Part shown: piece by piece, positions 41,551 through 50,599 of the stretch
Position numbering within the stretch: the first letter of the stretch is position 1
Layout of the letters: each line of letters begins with the position of its first letter
DNA from: Aquabacter sp040755535
GTDB taxonomy: Bacteria > Pseudomonadota > Alphaproteobacteria > Rhizobiales > Xanthobacteraceae
Direction of reading: 5' to 3'
DNA length: 64,000 nt
Assembly: GCA_040755535.1 (NCBI GenBank)
Contig: JBFMAV010000002.1
Coordinates: 62,001 to 126,000 of the forward strand
Made by a program: the position numbers and the translations under genes
Notes under the pieces: generated by a model
Database searches by the model: none
What the model saw: the letters and a program-made list of their open reading frames with translations, nothing else
Told to the model about the DNA's origin: nothing

Positions 41551-43926
41551 TCATTCGGCCGCGAGGCGCGACAGGCGCGCCTGGGCGATGGCCCACACCT
41601 TCGACGGTGTGGCGGGCATCGAAATGTCTTCGGTTCCGAGCGCATCCACCAAGGCATTAATGACCGCCGGAGGCGCGGCGATCGCGCCGGCTTCCCCACA
41701 GCCCTTCATGCCAAGCGGATTGGACGGGCAGCGGGTCTCGGTCAGTCCAAGCTGGAACGAGGGAAGGTCCCCCGCGCGCGGCATCTGATAATCCATGTAG
41801 GAGCCGGTCACGAGTTGGCCATCCCGGTCATAGGACACCCCTTCCATCAGGGCCTGTCCCACGCCCTGGGCGATGCCGCCATGAACCTGGCCTTCCACGA
41901 TCATCGGGTTGATCACGGTGCCGAAATCATCCACCGCGACCCAGTTGACGATCTCGGTGACGCCGGTCTGCGGATCCACTTCCAGTTCGCAGACGTGGCA
42001 CCCGGCCGGGAAGGTGAAGTTTGAGGGGTCGTAGAAGGCTCCCTCCTTCAATCCAGGCTCGATTTCGGAGGTGGGGAATTTGTGCGCGACATAGGCGTTG
42101 AGCGCCACCTCGGCAAAGGCAAGGCCCCGGTCGGTGCCGGCAACCGAGAAGCGCCCGTCCTTGAATTCGATGTCGCCTTCGCTCGCTTCCAGAATATGGG
42201 CGGCGATCTTCTTTGCCTTTGCTTCCACCTTGTCCAAAGCCTTGACGATGGCGGACATGCCCACGGCGCCGGAACGCGAGCCGTAGGTGCCCATGCCGAA
42301 CTGCACCTTGTCGGTATCGCCATGGATGACGCTCACCTGGTCGATCGGGATGCCGAGGCGGGCCGATACGAGTTGGGCGAAGGTGGTCTCATGCCCCTGC
42401 CCGTGGCTGTGGGACCCGGTAAGCACTTCCACGTTTCCAGTCGGATTCACGCGCACTTCGGCGCTCTCCCACAGGCCGACGCCCGCGCCAAGCGAGCCCA
42501 CAGCCGCGGACGGCGCGATGCCGCAGGCCTCGATATAATTGGAAAGCCCAATGCCCCGCAGCCGTCCGCGCCGCTCGGCTTCCGCCTTGCGGGCGGGAAA
42601 CCCCGCATAGTCGGCAAGCGCCAGCGCCTTATCGAGCGACGCGGGATAGTCGCCCGCGTCGTAGCACATGATGACCGGGGTCTGGTGCGGGAAGGACGTG
42701 ATGAAGTTCCGGCGGCGGAAGTCCGCCGGGTCGATCCCCATCTCACGGGCGGCCTTGTTGACGATGCGCTCCACCAGGAACGTCGCCTCCGGCCGCCCAG
42801 CCCCGCGATAGGCATCGACGGGCGCAGTGTTCGTGTAGACCGCATCCACCTCGCAATAGATAGCGGGGATGGCGTATTGGCCGGAGAGCAGCGTCGCGTA
42901 GAGGTAGGTCGGCACGCAGGAAGAAAAGGTGGAGAGATAGGCGCCGAGATTGGCGATGGTCTTCACCCGGAAGCCAAGGATGCGCCCATCTGAATCAAGC
43001 GCGAGCTCCGCATGGGTGACATGATCGCGACCATGAGCGTCGCACAGGAAGGCCTCGCTCCGCTCGCAGGTCCACTTCACTGGACGACCGACTTTCTTCG
43101 CTGCCCAGGCACATACCGTCTCTTCGGCATAGATGAAGATTTTCGAGCCGAAGCCGCCCCCCACATCCGGGGCGATCACCCTGAGCTTGTGTTCTGGCGC
43201 GAGCCCGATGAAGGCAGAGAGGACCAACCTCGCGACATGCGGGTTCTGGCTCGTGGTCCAGAGCGTGAAGCTGTCGTCTCCCGCATCATATTCGCCGATG
43301 GCGGCACGCGGCTCCATCGGATTGGGCGCGAGGCGGTTGTTGACGAGGTCGAAGGTGGTGACATGGGCCGCTCGGGCAAAGGCGGCCTCTGTCGCGGCCT
43401 TGTCGCCCAATTCCCATTCGAACACCGTATTGCGGGGGGCCACCTCGTGAAGCACGGGGGCCGCCTCGCTCTGGGCCTCAACCAGGTCGACAGCTGCCGG
43501 CAACGCTTCGTAATCTACGTCGATGGAGGCCGCGGCGTCCTTGGCGGCATTCAGTGTCTCGGCGATGACAACAGCCACGTGGTCACCGACGTAGCGCACC
43601 TTGTCCAGGGCCAAAGCGGGATGTGCGCCGGCCTTCATGGGCGATCCGTCCTTGGAGTGGATCATCCAGCCGCAAATGAGACCGCCGAGCCCATCCGCCG
43701 CGAGGTCCGCCCCCGTCAGGATGGCGATAACGCCGGGCATGGCGGAGGCTGCGGCCGTATCGATGCGGCGGATCCGGGCATGGGCGTAAGGAGACCGCAG
43801 GAAATAGGCGTGGGCCTGTCCGGGGCGGGACAGGTCATCGGTATAGCGGCCCTTCCCGGTGATGAATCGATGGTCTTCCTTGCGCCGGACAGGGGCGCCG
43901 ATGGGGGTCACAGCGCTGGCGTTCAT
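41551..43926 (-). CDS. coxL: Molybdenum hydroxylase large subunit, form II CoxL-like
   Basis: The 791-residue protein has the two large-subunit domains with G-G-G-F-G-S-K (about 233-239 region) and, at residues 372-378, A-Y-R-G-A-G-R. True form I CO dehydrogenase has A-Y-x-C-S-F-R with the copper-binding cysteine; A-Y-R-G-A-G-R marks form II. These enzymes bind Mo-cytosine dinucleotide but are often not CO oxidisers, and their physiological substrate is largely unknown. Gene order S-L-M, rather than M-S-L, agrees with form II. It starts at the ATG at 43926. Confidence 0.88.
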   Translation of the reverse strand: MNASAVTPIGAPVRRKEDHRFITGKGRYTDDLSRPGQAHAYFLRSPYAHARIRRIDTAAASAMPGVIAILTGADLAADGLGGLICGWMIHSKDGSPMKAGAHPALALDKVRYVGDHVAVVIAETLNAAKDAAASIDVDYEALPAAVDLVEAQSEAAPVLHEVAPRNTVFEWELGDKAATEAAFARAAHVTTFDLVNNRLAPNPMEPRAAIGEYDAGDDSFTLWTTSQNPHVARLVLSAFIGLAPEHKLRVIAPDVGGGFGSKIFIYAEETVCAWAAKKVGRPVKWTCERSEAFLCDAHGRDHVTHAELALDSDGRILGFRVKTIANLGAYLSTFSSCVPTYLYATLLSGQYAIPAIYCEVDAVYTNTAPVDAYRGAGRPEATFLVERIVNKAAREMGIDPADFRRRNFITSFPHQTPVIMCYDAGDYPASLDKALALADYAGFPARKAEAERRGRLRGIGLSNYIEACGIAPSAAVGSLGAGVGLWESAEVRVNPTGNVEVLTGSHSHGQGHETTFAQLVSARLGIPIDQVSVIHGDTDKVQFGMGTYGSRSGAVGMSAIVKALDKVEAKAKKIAAHILEASEGDIEFKDGRFSVAGTDRGLAFAEVALNAYVAHKFPTSEIEPGLKEGAFYDPSNFTFPAGCHVCELEVDPQTGVTEIVNWVAVDDFGTVINPMIVEGQVHGGIAQGVGQALMEGVSYDRDGQLVTGSYMDYQMPRAGDLPSFQLGLTETRCPSNPLGMKGCGEAGAIAAPPAVINALVDALGTEDISMPATPSKVWAIAQARLSRLAAE

Positions 43927-43963
43927 GATGTCCTCCCTCAAGGACCGGATTGACCGTCTTATG

Positions 43964-44458
43964 TTATTCGGCCGCTGTCCGCTGGGCGCTCGCGCCCATG
44001 GTCGCCGCGCCCGCCTCGATCGCCTTCACAATGTTGTGGTAGCCGGTACACCGGCACAAATTGCCTTCCAGATTGTCTCGGATGGTCGTTGCATCGATCG
44101 TTGGTCCGAGCCGACTGACCATATCCAGCGCGGACATGATCATGCCGGGCGTGCAGAAGCCGCATTGCAGGCCATGATGTTCGCGGAAGGCTTCCTGCAT
44201 GGGGTGCAGCGCGCCCGCCGGCGCGATCCCCTCGATGGTGGTCACCTGCGTGCCGTCCGCCTGAACCGCCAGCATGGTGCAGGACTTGACCGCCGACCCG
44301 CCCACATGAACGACGCAAGCGCCGCATTGGCTGGTGTCGCATCCCACATGGGTGCCGGTCAGAAGCAGCTTTTCACGCAGAAACTGCACCAGAAGCATCC
44401 GCGGCTCGACCTCCGCGGATACCGACTTGCCGTTCACGGTCATGGAAATGGTCGTCAT
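43964..44458 (-). CDS. coxS: Molybdenum hydroxylase 2Fe-2S subunit (CoxS-like)
   Basis: The 164-residue protein has the N-terminal plant-type 2Fe-2S motif G-C-D-T-S-Q-C-G-A-C-V-V (about 39-50) with a fourth cysteine in K-S-C-T-M. The C-terminal helical 2Fe-2S domain has Q-C-G-F-C-T-P-G and L-C-R-C-T-G-Y. It carries electrons from the molybdenum centre to FAD. It is the first gene of the cluster. No maturation genes (coxDEFG type) are in the window. Confidence 0.92.
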   Translation of the reverse strand: MTTISMTVNGKSVSAEVEPRMLLVQFLREKLLLTGTHVGCDTSQCGACVVHVGGSAVKSCTMLAVQADGTQVTTIEGIAPAGALHPMQEAFREHHGLQCGFCTPGMIMSALDMVSRLGPTIDATTIRDNLEGNLCRCTGYHNIVKAIEAGAATMGASAQRTAAE

Positions 44459-44560
44459 TGCGGCCTCCCTCGAACGCTGGCCTGAACCAAGGCGTCCGCA
44501 GTGTTTTTCATTTTATTGGTTCCAGTGTGACGCTGGCGAGAAGCACGGGTCAAGACACAA

Positions 44561-44606
44561 ACGGGGCGTCCTTCGAGCCGTTTGCTCGAACCTCGGCACG
44601 CCCCGT
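44561..44606 (-). terminator. Hairpin after the BASS-family gene
   Basis: ACGGGGCGT (44561-44569) pairs with ACGCCCCGT (44598-44606), and inside it TTCGAG pairs with CTCGAA. On the minus strand the stem is followed by TTTGTGTC. Termination is likely but the T tract is weak. Confidence 0.6.
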
Positions 44607-44615
44607 CCCTCTTGC

Positions 44616-44645
44616 TAAAAGAAAGCGCCCTAAAAGAAAGCGCCC
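44616..44645. repeat. Two tandem copies of a 15-base unit
   Basis: TAAAAGAAAGCGCCC is present twice without gap (44616-44630 and 44631-44645), immediately after the transporter stop codon on the minus strand. Confidence 0.8.
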
Positions 44646-45664
44646 TACTCAGCCGCTTCCTTGGTCTCGATGGCGCGCGCGGGCGCCCCGCCCTCCTCCG
44701 GCCGGCGCGCATAGGCGGCGGCAATGAAGCTGACGATCAGCAACTGGAAGAAGTGGAACATCATCAAGGGCGCGATGATCAGGGCCGTCGCCGGACCGGC
44801 TCCGAATATGATGCCCCCCATGGGCAAACCGGTCGCGAGCGACTTTTTGGAGCCGCAGAACAGCACCGCGATCCGGTCCTCCACCTTGATTCCCCCCAGC
44901 CGGCAGATTCCGTCGAGAATGGCATAGACCAGCAGGAAGAGGCCGATGACCGTTGCAGCCAACACTGGCAGCGTCCACACATCCTGGGAGTTCCAGATCC
45001 CGTCCGCGACGGAGTCGCAAAACGAATTGTAGACGATGCACAGGATCACTGCCCGGTCGGCAATGCGGACCACGACCTTGTGGCGGGCGATCCAGGGACC
45101 CGCGAGCGGTCGCAAGAACTGGCCCACCGCGATCGGCAGCAGCACAAGCAGGACCAGCTTCAGGATCACCGTATGCAGGGGCAGCGTGGTGCCGGTCGTG
45201 TGCAGGTACCAGGCCATCAGGAGGGGCGTCACGAACACCCCGATGAAACTGGAAATGCTCGCATTGAAAATGGCGAGCGGCACATTTCCGCGCGCCAGCG
45301 ACGTCATCGCCACCGAGGAGGAGACGGTCGAGGGCAGCGCGGCGAGGAAGAAAAGCCCTGTGAGAATCTCCTGCTTGAACAGCCGTTCCGTCAGGGGCTG
45401 CAAGGCGAACACGATGACGGGAAAGAGCAGAAAGGTGGAGGCTTGCACCAGAATGTGCTCCCGCCACTTCCCCATGCTCCGCCACATCTGCTCAGGCGAC
45501 AGGGAAATGCCATAGAGCAGAAAAATCACCGCAATGCCGTAGCTGGCCACCTTGTCGGCGTGGAGCGGTCCGCCCGTCTCTCCGGGCTCCGGCCACGCCA
45601 CTGCAGCACCCACCACAAAAACTAGAGCAATAACAAACGGGTCAACTTTAAGTCGAGCCAGCAT
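44645..45664 (-). CDS. Bile acid:sodium symporter family (SBF-like) transporter
   Basis: The 339-residue protein has about ten hydrophobic helices. The SBF-like pattern is visible: L-L-Y-G-I-S-L-S-P-E-Q, L-P-S-T-V-S-S-S-V-A-M-T-S-L-A-R-G-N in the middle, and F-C-G-S-K-K-S-L-A-T-G-L-P-M-G near the C-terminus, the two crossing regions of the family. It belongs to the YfeH-like subgroup (PF13593). The substrate is unknown, probably an organic anion. It stands alone between the coxS gene and the liv operon. Confidence 0.85.
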   Translation of the reverse strand: MLARLKVDPFVIALVFVVGAAVAWPEPGETGGPLHADKVASYGIAVIFLLYGISLSPEQMWRSMGKWREHILVQASTFLLFPVIVFALQPLTERLFKQEILTGLFFLAALPSTVSSSVAMTSLARGNVPLAIFNASISSFIGVFVTPLLMAWYLHTTGTTLPLHTVILKLVLLVLLPIAVGQFLRPLAGPWIARHKVVVRIADRAVILCIVYNSFCDSVADGIWNSQDVWTLPVLAATVIGLFLLVYAILDGICRLGGIKVEDRIAVLFCGSKKSLATGLPMGGIIFGAGPATALIIAPLMMFHFFQLLIVSFIAAAYARRPEEGGAPARAIETKEAAE

Positions 45665-46041
45665 CGCAATATCGGGGTCTTAGGAACGATACCCCTCAGT
45701 CGTTTGCCCCCACTGCGCGGACGACATCCCTTAAGAACTCGCCTGCGAATTTATTAGTTCAGCGGGGCGTAAGAACGCGCCCGATCAGAACGTGGCGGTT
45801 CTAGACCGCAACCTGATCAGTGTATACCAGATTTTGCGTGCCCAGCCTCTTCGCAGCGGCAGCCTGCGCCAGGGCGGCCGACTGCAGTTTCAGGCGCTAT
45901 TGCCAAGCCAAGGGCTCGCTCGAAAGTCGCATATGCGAGCCATTTGTCACCTGCAACCGACCGCGCTATGACTTGTGATGAGGCGCGCCCATTCATGAGG
46001 CATACAATCAGCGCCCACCAGACAGAGGGGTTTCAGGCGGC
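45665..46041. other. Intergenic region before the liv operon
   Basis: These 377 bases separate divergent genes and must hold both promoters. I see no ORF with family features, no strong palindrome and no convincing -35/-10 pair. CAGAGGGG lies 18 to 25 bases before the livH ATG and may be part of its ribosome site. Confidence 0.4.
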
Positions 46042-46959
46042 ATGGATATATTCCTGCAGCAGCTCATCAATGGTTTGACCCTCGGCTCCATCTACGGCCT
46101 CATCGCCATCGGCTACACGATGGTTTTCGGCATCATCGGCATGGTGAATTTCGCCCATGGCGACGTGTTCATGGTGGGCACCTTCACGGCGTTGATCGCC
46201 TTCCTGCTGCTGACGACCGTGCTGGGCATCACCTCCATCTTCCTGGTGCTGGCCATAGTGCTGGTTGTGGCCATGGCCTTCACCGGCGTCGTCAATTGGG
46301 CCATCGAGCGGGTCGCCTATCGCCCCTTGCGCGGATCTTTCCGGCTTGCGCCGATGATCTCCGCCATCGGCATGTCGATCCTCCTGTCGAATTTCGTCCA
46401 GGTGGCCCAAGGCCCGCGCAACAAGGCGCTGCCGCCCATCCTGCCGGACGTGATCGTGGTGTGGGACAGCGGATCCTACCAGGTGACGCTGGCCTATAAG
46501 CAGATCCTCATCATGGTGGTGACGGCCGTCCTGCTGTTCGCCTTCTGGTGGCTGGTGCAGAAGACTCCGCTCGGACGCGCCCAGCGCGCCTGCGAGCAGG
46601 ACCGCAAGATGGCGGCGCTGCTCGGCGTGGACGTGGACCGCACCATTTCGCTCACCTTCGTCATCGGCGCCGCGCTCGCGGCCGTCGCGGGTGTGCTGTA
46701 CCTGACCTATTATGGCGTGGTGAATTTCGCGGACGGCTTCGTGCCCGGCGTCAAGGCATTCACGGCGGCTGTGCTGGGCGGTATTGGTTCGCTGCCCGGA
46801 GCGGTGCTGGGCGGTCTGCTCATCGGCCTGATCGAGACCTTCTGGTCCGCCTATTTCTCCATCGAATACAAGGATGTGGCGGCCTTCTCCATCCTCGCCA
46901 TCACGCTTGTCTTCATGCCCCAAGGCCTTTTGGGCCGGCCGGAAGTGGAGAAGGTGTGA
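46042..46959 (+). CDS. livH: Branched-chain amino acid ABC transporter permease
   Basis: The 305-residue protein has about eight membrane helices. LivH signatures are Q-Q-L-I-N-G-L-T-L-G-S-I-Y-G-L-I-A-I-G at the N-terminus, N-F-A-H-G-D, and G-G-I-G-S-L-P-G-A-V-L-G-G near the C-terminus. It forms the channel with LivM. First gene of a six-gene operon. Its stop overlaps the livM start (TGATG). Confidence 0.93.
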   Translation: MDIFLQQLINGLTLGSIYGLIAIGYTMVFGIIGMVNFAHGDVFMVGTFTALIAFLLLTTVLGITSIFLVLAIVLVVAMAFTGVVNWAIERVAYRPLRGSFRLAPMISAIGMSILLSNFVQVAQGPRNKALPPILPDVIVVWDSGSYQVTLAYKQILIMVVTAVLLFAFWWLVQKTPLGRAQRACEQDRKMAALLGVDVDRTISLTFVIGAALAAVAGVLYLTYYGVVNFADGFVPGVKAFTAAVLGGIGSLPGAVLGGLLIGLIETFWSAYFSIEYKDVAAFSILAITLVFMPQGLLGRPEVEKV

Positions 46960-48389
46960 TGCCGGCTGCACCCGTGTCCGGCGCCGCGCCGGGCGCATTC
47001 GGCGCGGCTCTGAAAGACGCCCTGATCAGCGCGGCCCTGACCGCACTGCTCCTCCTGCCGCTGGTGGGCCTGCGGGCGACAGAGGATGGCGGCGGGCCGT
47101 TGATCCTCACCTATCGATTCGGTCTTGTTGCCATCTTCGCGGCCATTGTCGGGGTGTTGCGGCTGGTCCTGTTGCTCACCGTGTGGCGTCCCGGCCGCAC
47201 ACATGCGGGACGCAGCGGCACGCGCACGCTGGGCGATCTCGGGGATCGGGCAGCGCCCATCCTCAAGCCCCTCTTCTTCGGCATTCTGATCACCTATCCG
47301 GTGCTCGCGGTCCTGGGCTCCGGCGGGCTCGGTCCGAGCCGCTACTGGATTGACCTTGGCATCTACATCCTCACCTACGTCATGCTGGGATGGGGTCTCA
47401 ACATCGTGGTCGGCCTCGCGGGCCTGCTGGACCTTGGCTATGTCGCCTTCTATGCGGTCGGCGCCTACACGTTTGCGCTTCTGTCCACATCGATTCCCCT
47501 GGGGGAGTTCCTGGACGGCGCCTTGGGGGTGGATTTCTGGAAGGCCTGGAGCTTCTGGGTCTGCCTGCCGGTCTCAGGTCTGCTCGCTGCGCTATGGGGG
47601 ATGATCCTGGGCTTCCCCGTGCTGCGTCTGCGGGGCGATTACCTCGCCATCGTGACGCTGGCCTTCGGCGAAATCATCCGGCTGGTGCTCATCAATTGGG
47701 TGGATCTCACCAATGGCGGGGCGGGCATCTCGTCCATTCCCCCCATCACCTTTTTCGGGATCCCTTTTTCCAACGGCGAGGGCGGCTTCGCGAGCCTGTT
47801 CGGGCTCTCGTTCGATCCCATGCACCGCAACATCTTCCTCTATTTCGTCATCCTGAGCCTTGCCGCACTGACCGCGTTGGCGACGGTGCGGCTGCGGCGC
47901 ATGCCGGTGGGCCGGGCCTGGGAGGCACTGCGCGAGGATGAGATCGCCTGCCGGTCGCTCGGCATCAACACCACCCTGACCAAGCTCACGGCCTTCTCCA
48001 TCGGCGCCATGTTTGGTGGCTTCGCGGGCGCGTTCTTCGCCGTGCGCATTCGCTTTGTTTCGCCCGAATCCTTCACCTTCATGGAGTCGGCCGTCATTCT
48101 GGCCATCGTCGTGCTGGGGGGAATGGGTTCGCAGATCGGCGTCGCCATGTCGGCCATCCTGCTGATCGGCGGCATGGAGATGCTGCGCAATCTCACATTC
48201 CTCAAGGCGCCCTGGCTGCTTGGGCCGGACTTCGACCCGAGCCTGTACCGGATGCTGATTTTCGGATTCGCGATGGTCGCGGTGATGGCCTTTCGTCCGC
48301 GCGGTCTGGTATCGGGCCGCCTTGCGACGATTTTCCTCAAGCACCGCAAGAAAGTCTCCGGTGACCTGGTGGCGGAGGGCCATGGATGA
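46959..48389 (+). CDS. livM: Branched-chain amino acid ABC transporter permease
   Basis: The 476-residue protein is longer than LivH, with an extra N-terminal membrane region of about 120 residues. Family segments: L-N-I-V-V-G-L-A-G-L-L-D-L-G-Y-V, G-D-Y-L-A-I-V-T-L-A-F-G-E-I, and L-G-G-M-G-S-Q-I-G-V near the end. The extended N-terminus is common in alphaproteobacterial LivM. It overlaps livH by 1 base and livG by 4. Confidence 0.93.
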   Translation: MPAAPVSGAAPGAFGAALKDALISAALTALLLLPLVGLRATEDGGGPLILTYRFGLVAIFAAIVGVLRLVLLLTVWRPGRTHAGRSGTRTLGDLGDRAAPILKPLFFGILITYPVLAVLGSGGLGPSRYWIDLGIYILTYVMLGWGLNIVVGLAGLLDLGYVAFYAVGAYTFALLSTSIPLGEFLDGALGVDFWKAWSFWVCLPVSGLLAALWGMILGFPVLRLRGDYLAIVTLAFGEIIRLVLINWVDLTNGGAGISSIPPITFFGIPFSNGEGGFASLFGLSFDPMHRNIFLYFVILSLAALTALATVRLRRMPVGRAWEALREDEIACRSLGINTTLTKLTAFSIGAMFGGFAGAFFAVRIRFVSPESFTFMESAVILAIVVLGGMGSQIGVAMSAILLIGGMEMLRNLTFLKAPWLLGPDFDPSLYRMLIFGFAMVAVMAFRPRGLVSGRLATIFLKHRKKVSGDLVAEGHG

Positions 48390-49297
48390 GGTCCTGGGAG
48401 CGCGATCCAATCCTCACCATCGACCATCTCAGCATGCGCTTCGGCGGCCTCCTGGCAGTGGGCGATGTCTCCTTCAAGGTGGGGCGGGGCGAAGTGACCG
48501 CCGTCATCGGGCCGAACGGCGCCGGCAAGACCACGGTCTTCAACTGCATTACCGGTTTCTACAAGCCGAGCGTGGGGCGTCTCGCCCTCGCCCAGGGTGG
48601 CGCGCCGACGCCGCAGGACATCGACGACCTGACGCGTCTCGGCCGCGCGTCGGTGCGCACGGCGGCGGGGAGCCTGCACCTTCTGGAGCGCATGCCCGAC
48701 CATAAGGTGGCCTCGGTCGCCAAGGTGGCGCGCACCTTCCAGAACATCCGCCTGTTTTCGGGCATGACCGTGCTGGAGAATCTATTGGTCGCCCAGCATA
48801 TGGGACTGACCGAGACCGGATTGCTGTCCCCCGCTGCCCTGTTCAATTTCCCCAGTTGGCAGCGCCGTGAAAAGGCCGCCGTGGCACGGGCAGTGGCATG
48901 GCTGGAGCGCATCGACCTGCTTGAGCGCGCGGACGATCCGGCCGGCGATCTGCCCTATGGAGACCAGCGCCGCCTGGAGATTGCGCGCGCGATGTGCGCG
49001 GAGCCGGTCCTCCTCTGCCTGGATGAGCCGGCGGCGGGCCTCAATCCCCGGGAGTCCTTGGCGCTCAACGAGCTGCTCCTCTCCATCCGCCGGGACTTCG
49101 CCACCTCCGTCCTTCTCATCGAGCACGACATGTCGGTGGTGATGGGCATTTCCGATCACGTCGTGGTCCTCGAATATGGCCGCAAGATCGCCGACGGCAC
49201 GCCGGAGGAAGTGCGCACCGATCCGCGCGTGATCGCCGCCTATCTTGGCGTTGAGGAAGATGCCGTGGAAGCCGTCGAAGCGGAGGTGGGCGTATGA
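48386..49297 (+). CDS. livG: Branched-chain amino acid ABC transporter ATP-binding protein
   Basis: The 303-residue ATPase has Walker A G-P-N-G-A-G-K-T-T (42-50), signature-like L-P-Y-G-D-Q-R-R-L-E, and Walker B L-L-C-L-D-E-P. LivG proteins are typically about 255 residues; this one has an insertion after the Walker A domain (about residues 65-112), common in rhizobial homologues, and an acidic C-terminal extension. Overlaps livM and livF by ATGA. Confidence 0.93.
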   Translation: MRSWERDPILTIDHLSMRFGGLLAVGDVSFKVGRGEVTAVIGPNGAGKTTVFNCITGFYKPSVGRLALAQGGAPTPQDIDDLTRLGRASVRTAAGSLHLLERMPDHKVASVAKVARTFQNIRLFSGMTVLENLLVAQHMGLTETGLLSPAALFNFPSWQRREKAAVARAVAWLERIDLLERADDPAGDLPYGDQRRLEIARAMCAEPVLLCLDEPAAGLNPRESLALNELLLSIRRDFATSVLLIEHDMSVVMGISDHVVVLEYGRKIADGTPEEVRTDPRVIAAYLGVEEDAVEAVEAEVGV

Positions 49298-50016
49298 GCA
49301 TGCCCATGCTGCGCGCGGAGGGGATCAAAACCCATTACGGCAAGATCATCGCTTTGCGCGGCGTCGATCTGGACGTGAACGAGGGCGAGATCGTCACCAT
49401 CATCGGCGCCAATGGCGCGGGAAAATCCACGCTGATGATGACCATCTGCGGCGCCCCCCGCGCCAGTGAGGGGCGCATCCTGTTCGAGGGGCGAGACATC
49501 ACGCGGATGCCGACCCACGACATCATGCGGCTGCGTATCGCCCAGTCGCCGGAGGGACGGCGCATCTTCCCGCGCATGAGCGTGTTCGAAAACCTCCAGA
49601 TGGGCGCGGCGCTCGACAATTACGCCCATTTCCAGGACGACCTCGAACGCATGTTCGAACTCTTCCCGCGCCTGAAGGAGCGGCTGCACCAGCGCGGCGG
49701 CACATTGTCCGGCGGTGAGCAGCAGATGCTGGCCATCGCCCGCGCGCTGATGAGCCGTCCGCGTCTTCTGCTCCTGGACGAACCGTCCCTGGGTCTCGCG
49801 CCGCTGGTTGTGCGCCAGATCTTCGATGTGGTGCGTGAATTGAACGCGACCGAGGGATTGACCGTGTGTCTGGTGGAGCAGAATGCCTACCACGCCCTCA
49901 AGCTCGCGCACCGCGGCTATGTGCTTGTGAACGGCACCATCACGCTGTCCGGCACGGGGCGGGCACTGCTCGAAAACCCCGACGTTAAAGCCGCCTATCT
50001 GGAAGGAGGCGCGTGA
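49294..50016 (+). CDS. livF: Branched-chain amino acid ABC transporter ATP-binding protein
   Basis: The 240-residue ATPase has Walker A G-A-N-G-A-G-K-S-T, the signature T-L-S-G-G-E-Q-Q-M-L, and Walker B L-L-L-L-D-E-P-S-L-G-L. The length is normal for LivF. It pairs with LivG to power uptake through LivHM. It is followed after 1 base by a small membrane protein gene. Confidence 0.94.
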   Translation: MSMPMLRAEGIKTHYGKIIALRGVDLDVNEGEIVTIIGANGAGKSTLMMTICGAPRASEGRILFEGRDITRMPTHDIMRLRIAQSPEGRRIFPRMSVFENLQMGAALDNYAHFQDDLERMFELFPRLKERLHQRGGTLSGGEQQMLAIARALMSRPRLLLLDEPSLGLAPLVVRQIFDVVRELNATEGLTVCLVEQNAYHALKLAHRGYVLVNGTITLSGTGRALLENPDVKAAYLEGGA

Positions 50017-50017
50017 C

Positions 50018-50491
50018 ATGGCCGAACCGCATGCTCGCCTCCCCGACCCAGGCCGCGCCACCTCTCCCATGGTGGTCCTGCCGGCGCTGGCGCTCGCCAC
50101 CATCCTGGTCCTTTTCTTTGTCCATCCAAGCTCCGTGGTGGAGGTCTCGACGGGCGACTTCATGCTGGTCACGCTGTTTCTCGGCGGCGGCGCCGCCTGG
50201 CTGACCGGCCGCGCTGTGGCCCGGGGTTGGAGCCCCTATTGGCAGGTTCCGGTCTATTCGGCGCTGCTGACAGCGGCGGTGCGTTTCTGCCATTTCGCGC
50301 TCTTCAACGGCACATTGCGCGCTTACGATTATTATCTGCTCGAACTCGTGCTTCTCGCCTCCATTGCCACCCTCGGGTTCCGCTCGGTGCGCAAGAGGCA
50401 GATGGTGCGGCGCTACGACTGGCTTTTCCTGCCCGCCGGACCGCTGGTGTGGACGGCGCGGACCGCTCCAGATGAAGACGCGCAGACGTGA
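50018..50491 (+). CDS. Conserved small membrane protein in the liv operon
   Basis: The 157-residue protein has four predicted hydrophobic helices (about 18-36, 46-62, 75-92, 101-118) and conserved-looking aromatic segments W-S-P-Y-W-Q-V-P-V-Y and F-N-G-T-L-R-A-Y-D-Y-Y. I recall similar proteins (DUF6867-type) in rhizobial liv operons between livF and the binding protein. The function is unknown; the placement suggests a role in the transporter. Confidence 0.7.
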   Translation: MAEPHARLPDPGRATSPMVVLPALALATILVLFFVHPSSVVEVSTGDFMLVTLFLGGGAAWLTGRAVARGWSPYWQVPVYSALLTAAVRFCHFALFNGTLRAYDYYLLELVLLASIATLGFRSVRKRQMVRRYDWLFLPAGPLVWTARTAPDEDAQT

Positions 50492-50599
50492 GAGCGCGGC
50501 CATCGACACTCCCCGCAAAACGGGCAGAATGACCTTGGGACAGCCAATTCCGCGGAGCAAACCGGCAGGAACCGGCCGCGGCGGACAGAGGAGAACCGG

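Noticed and set aside
41551..43926. True aerobic CO dehydrogenase
   Set aside because: The active-site loop lacks the copper-binding cysteine of form I enzymes.
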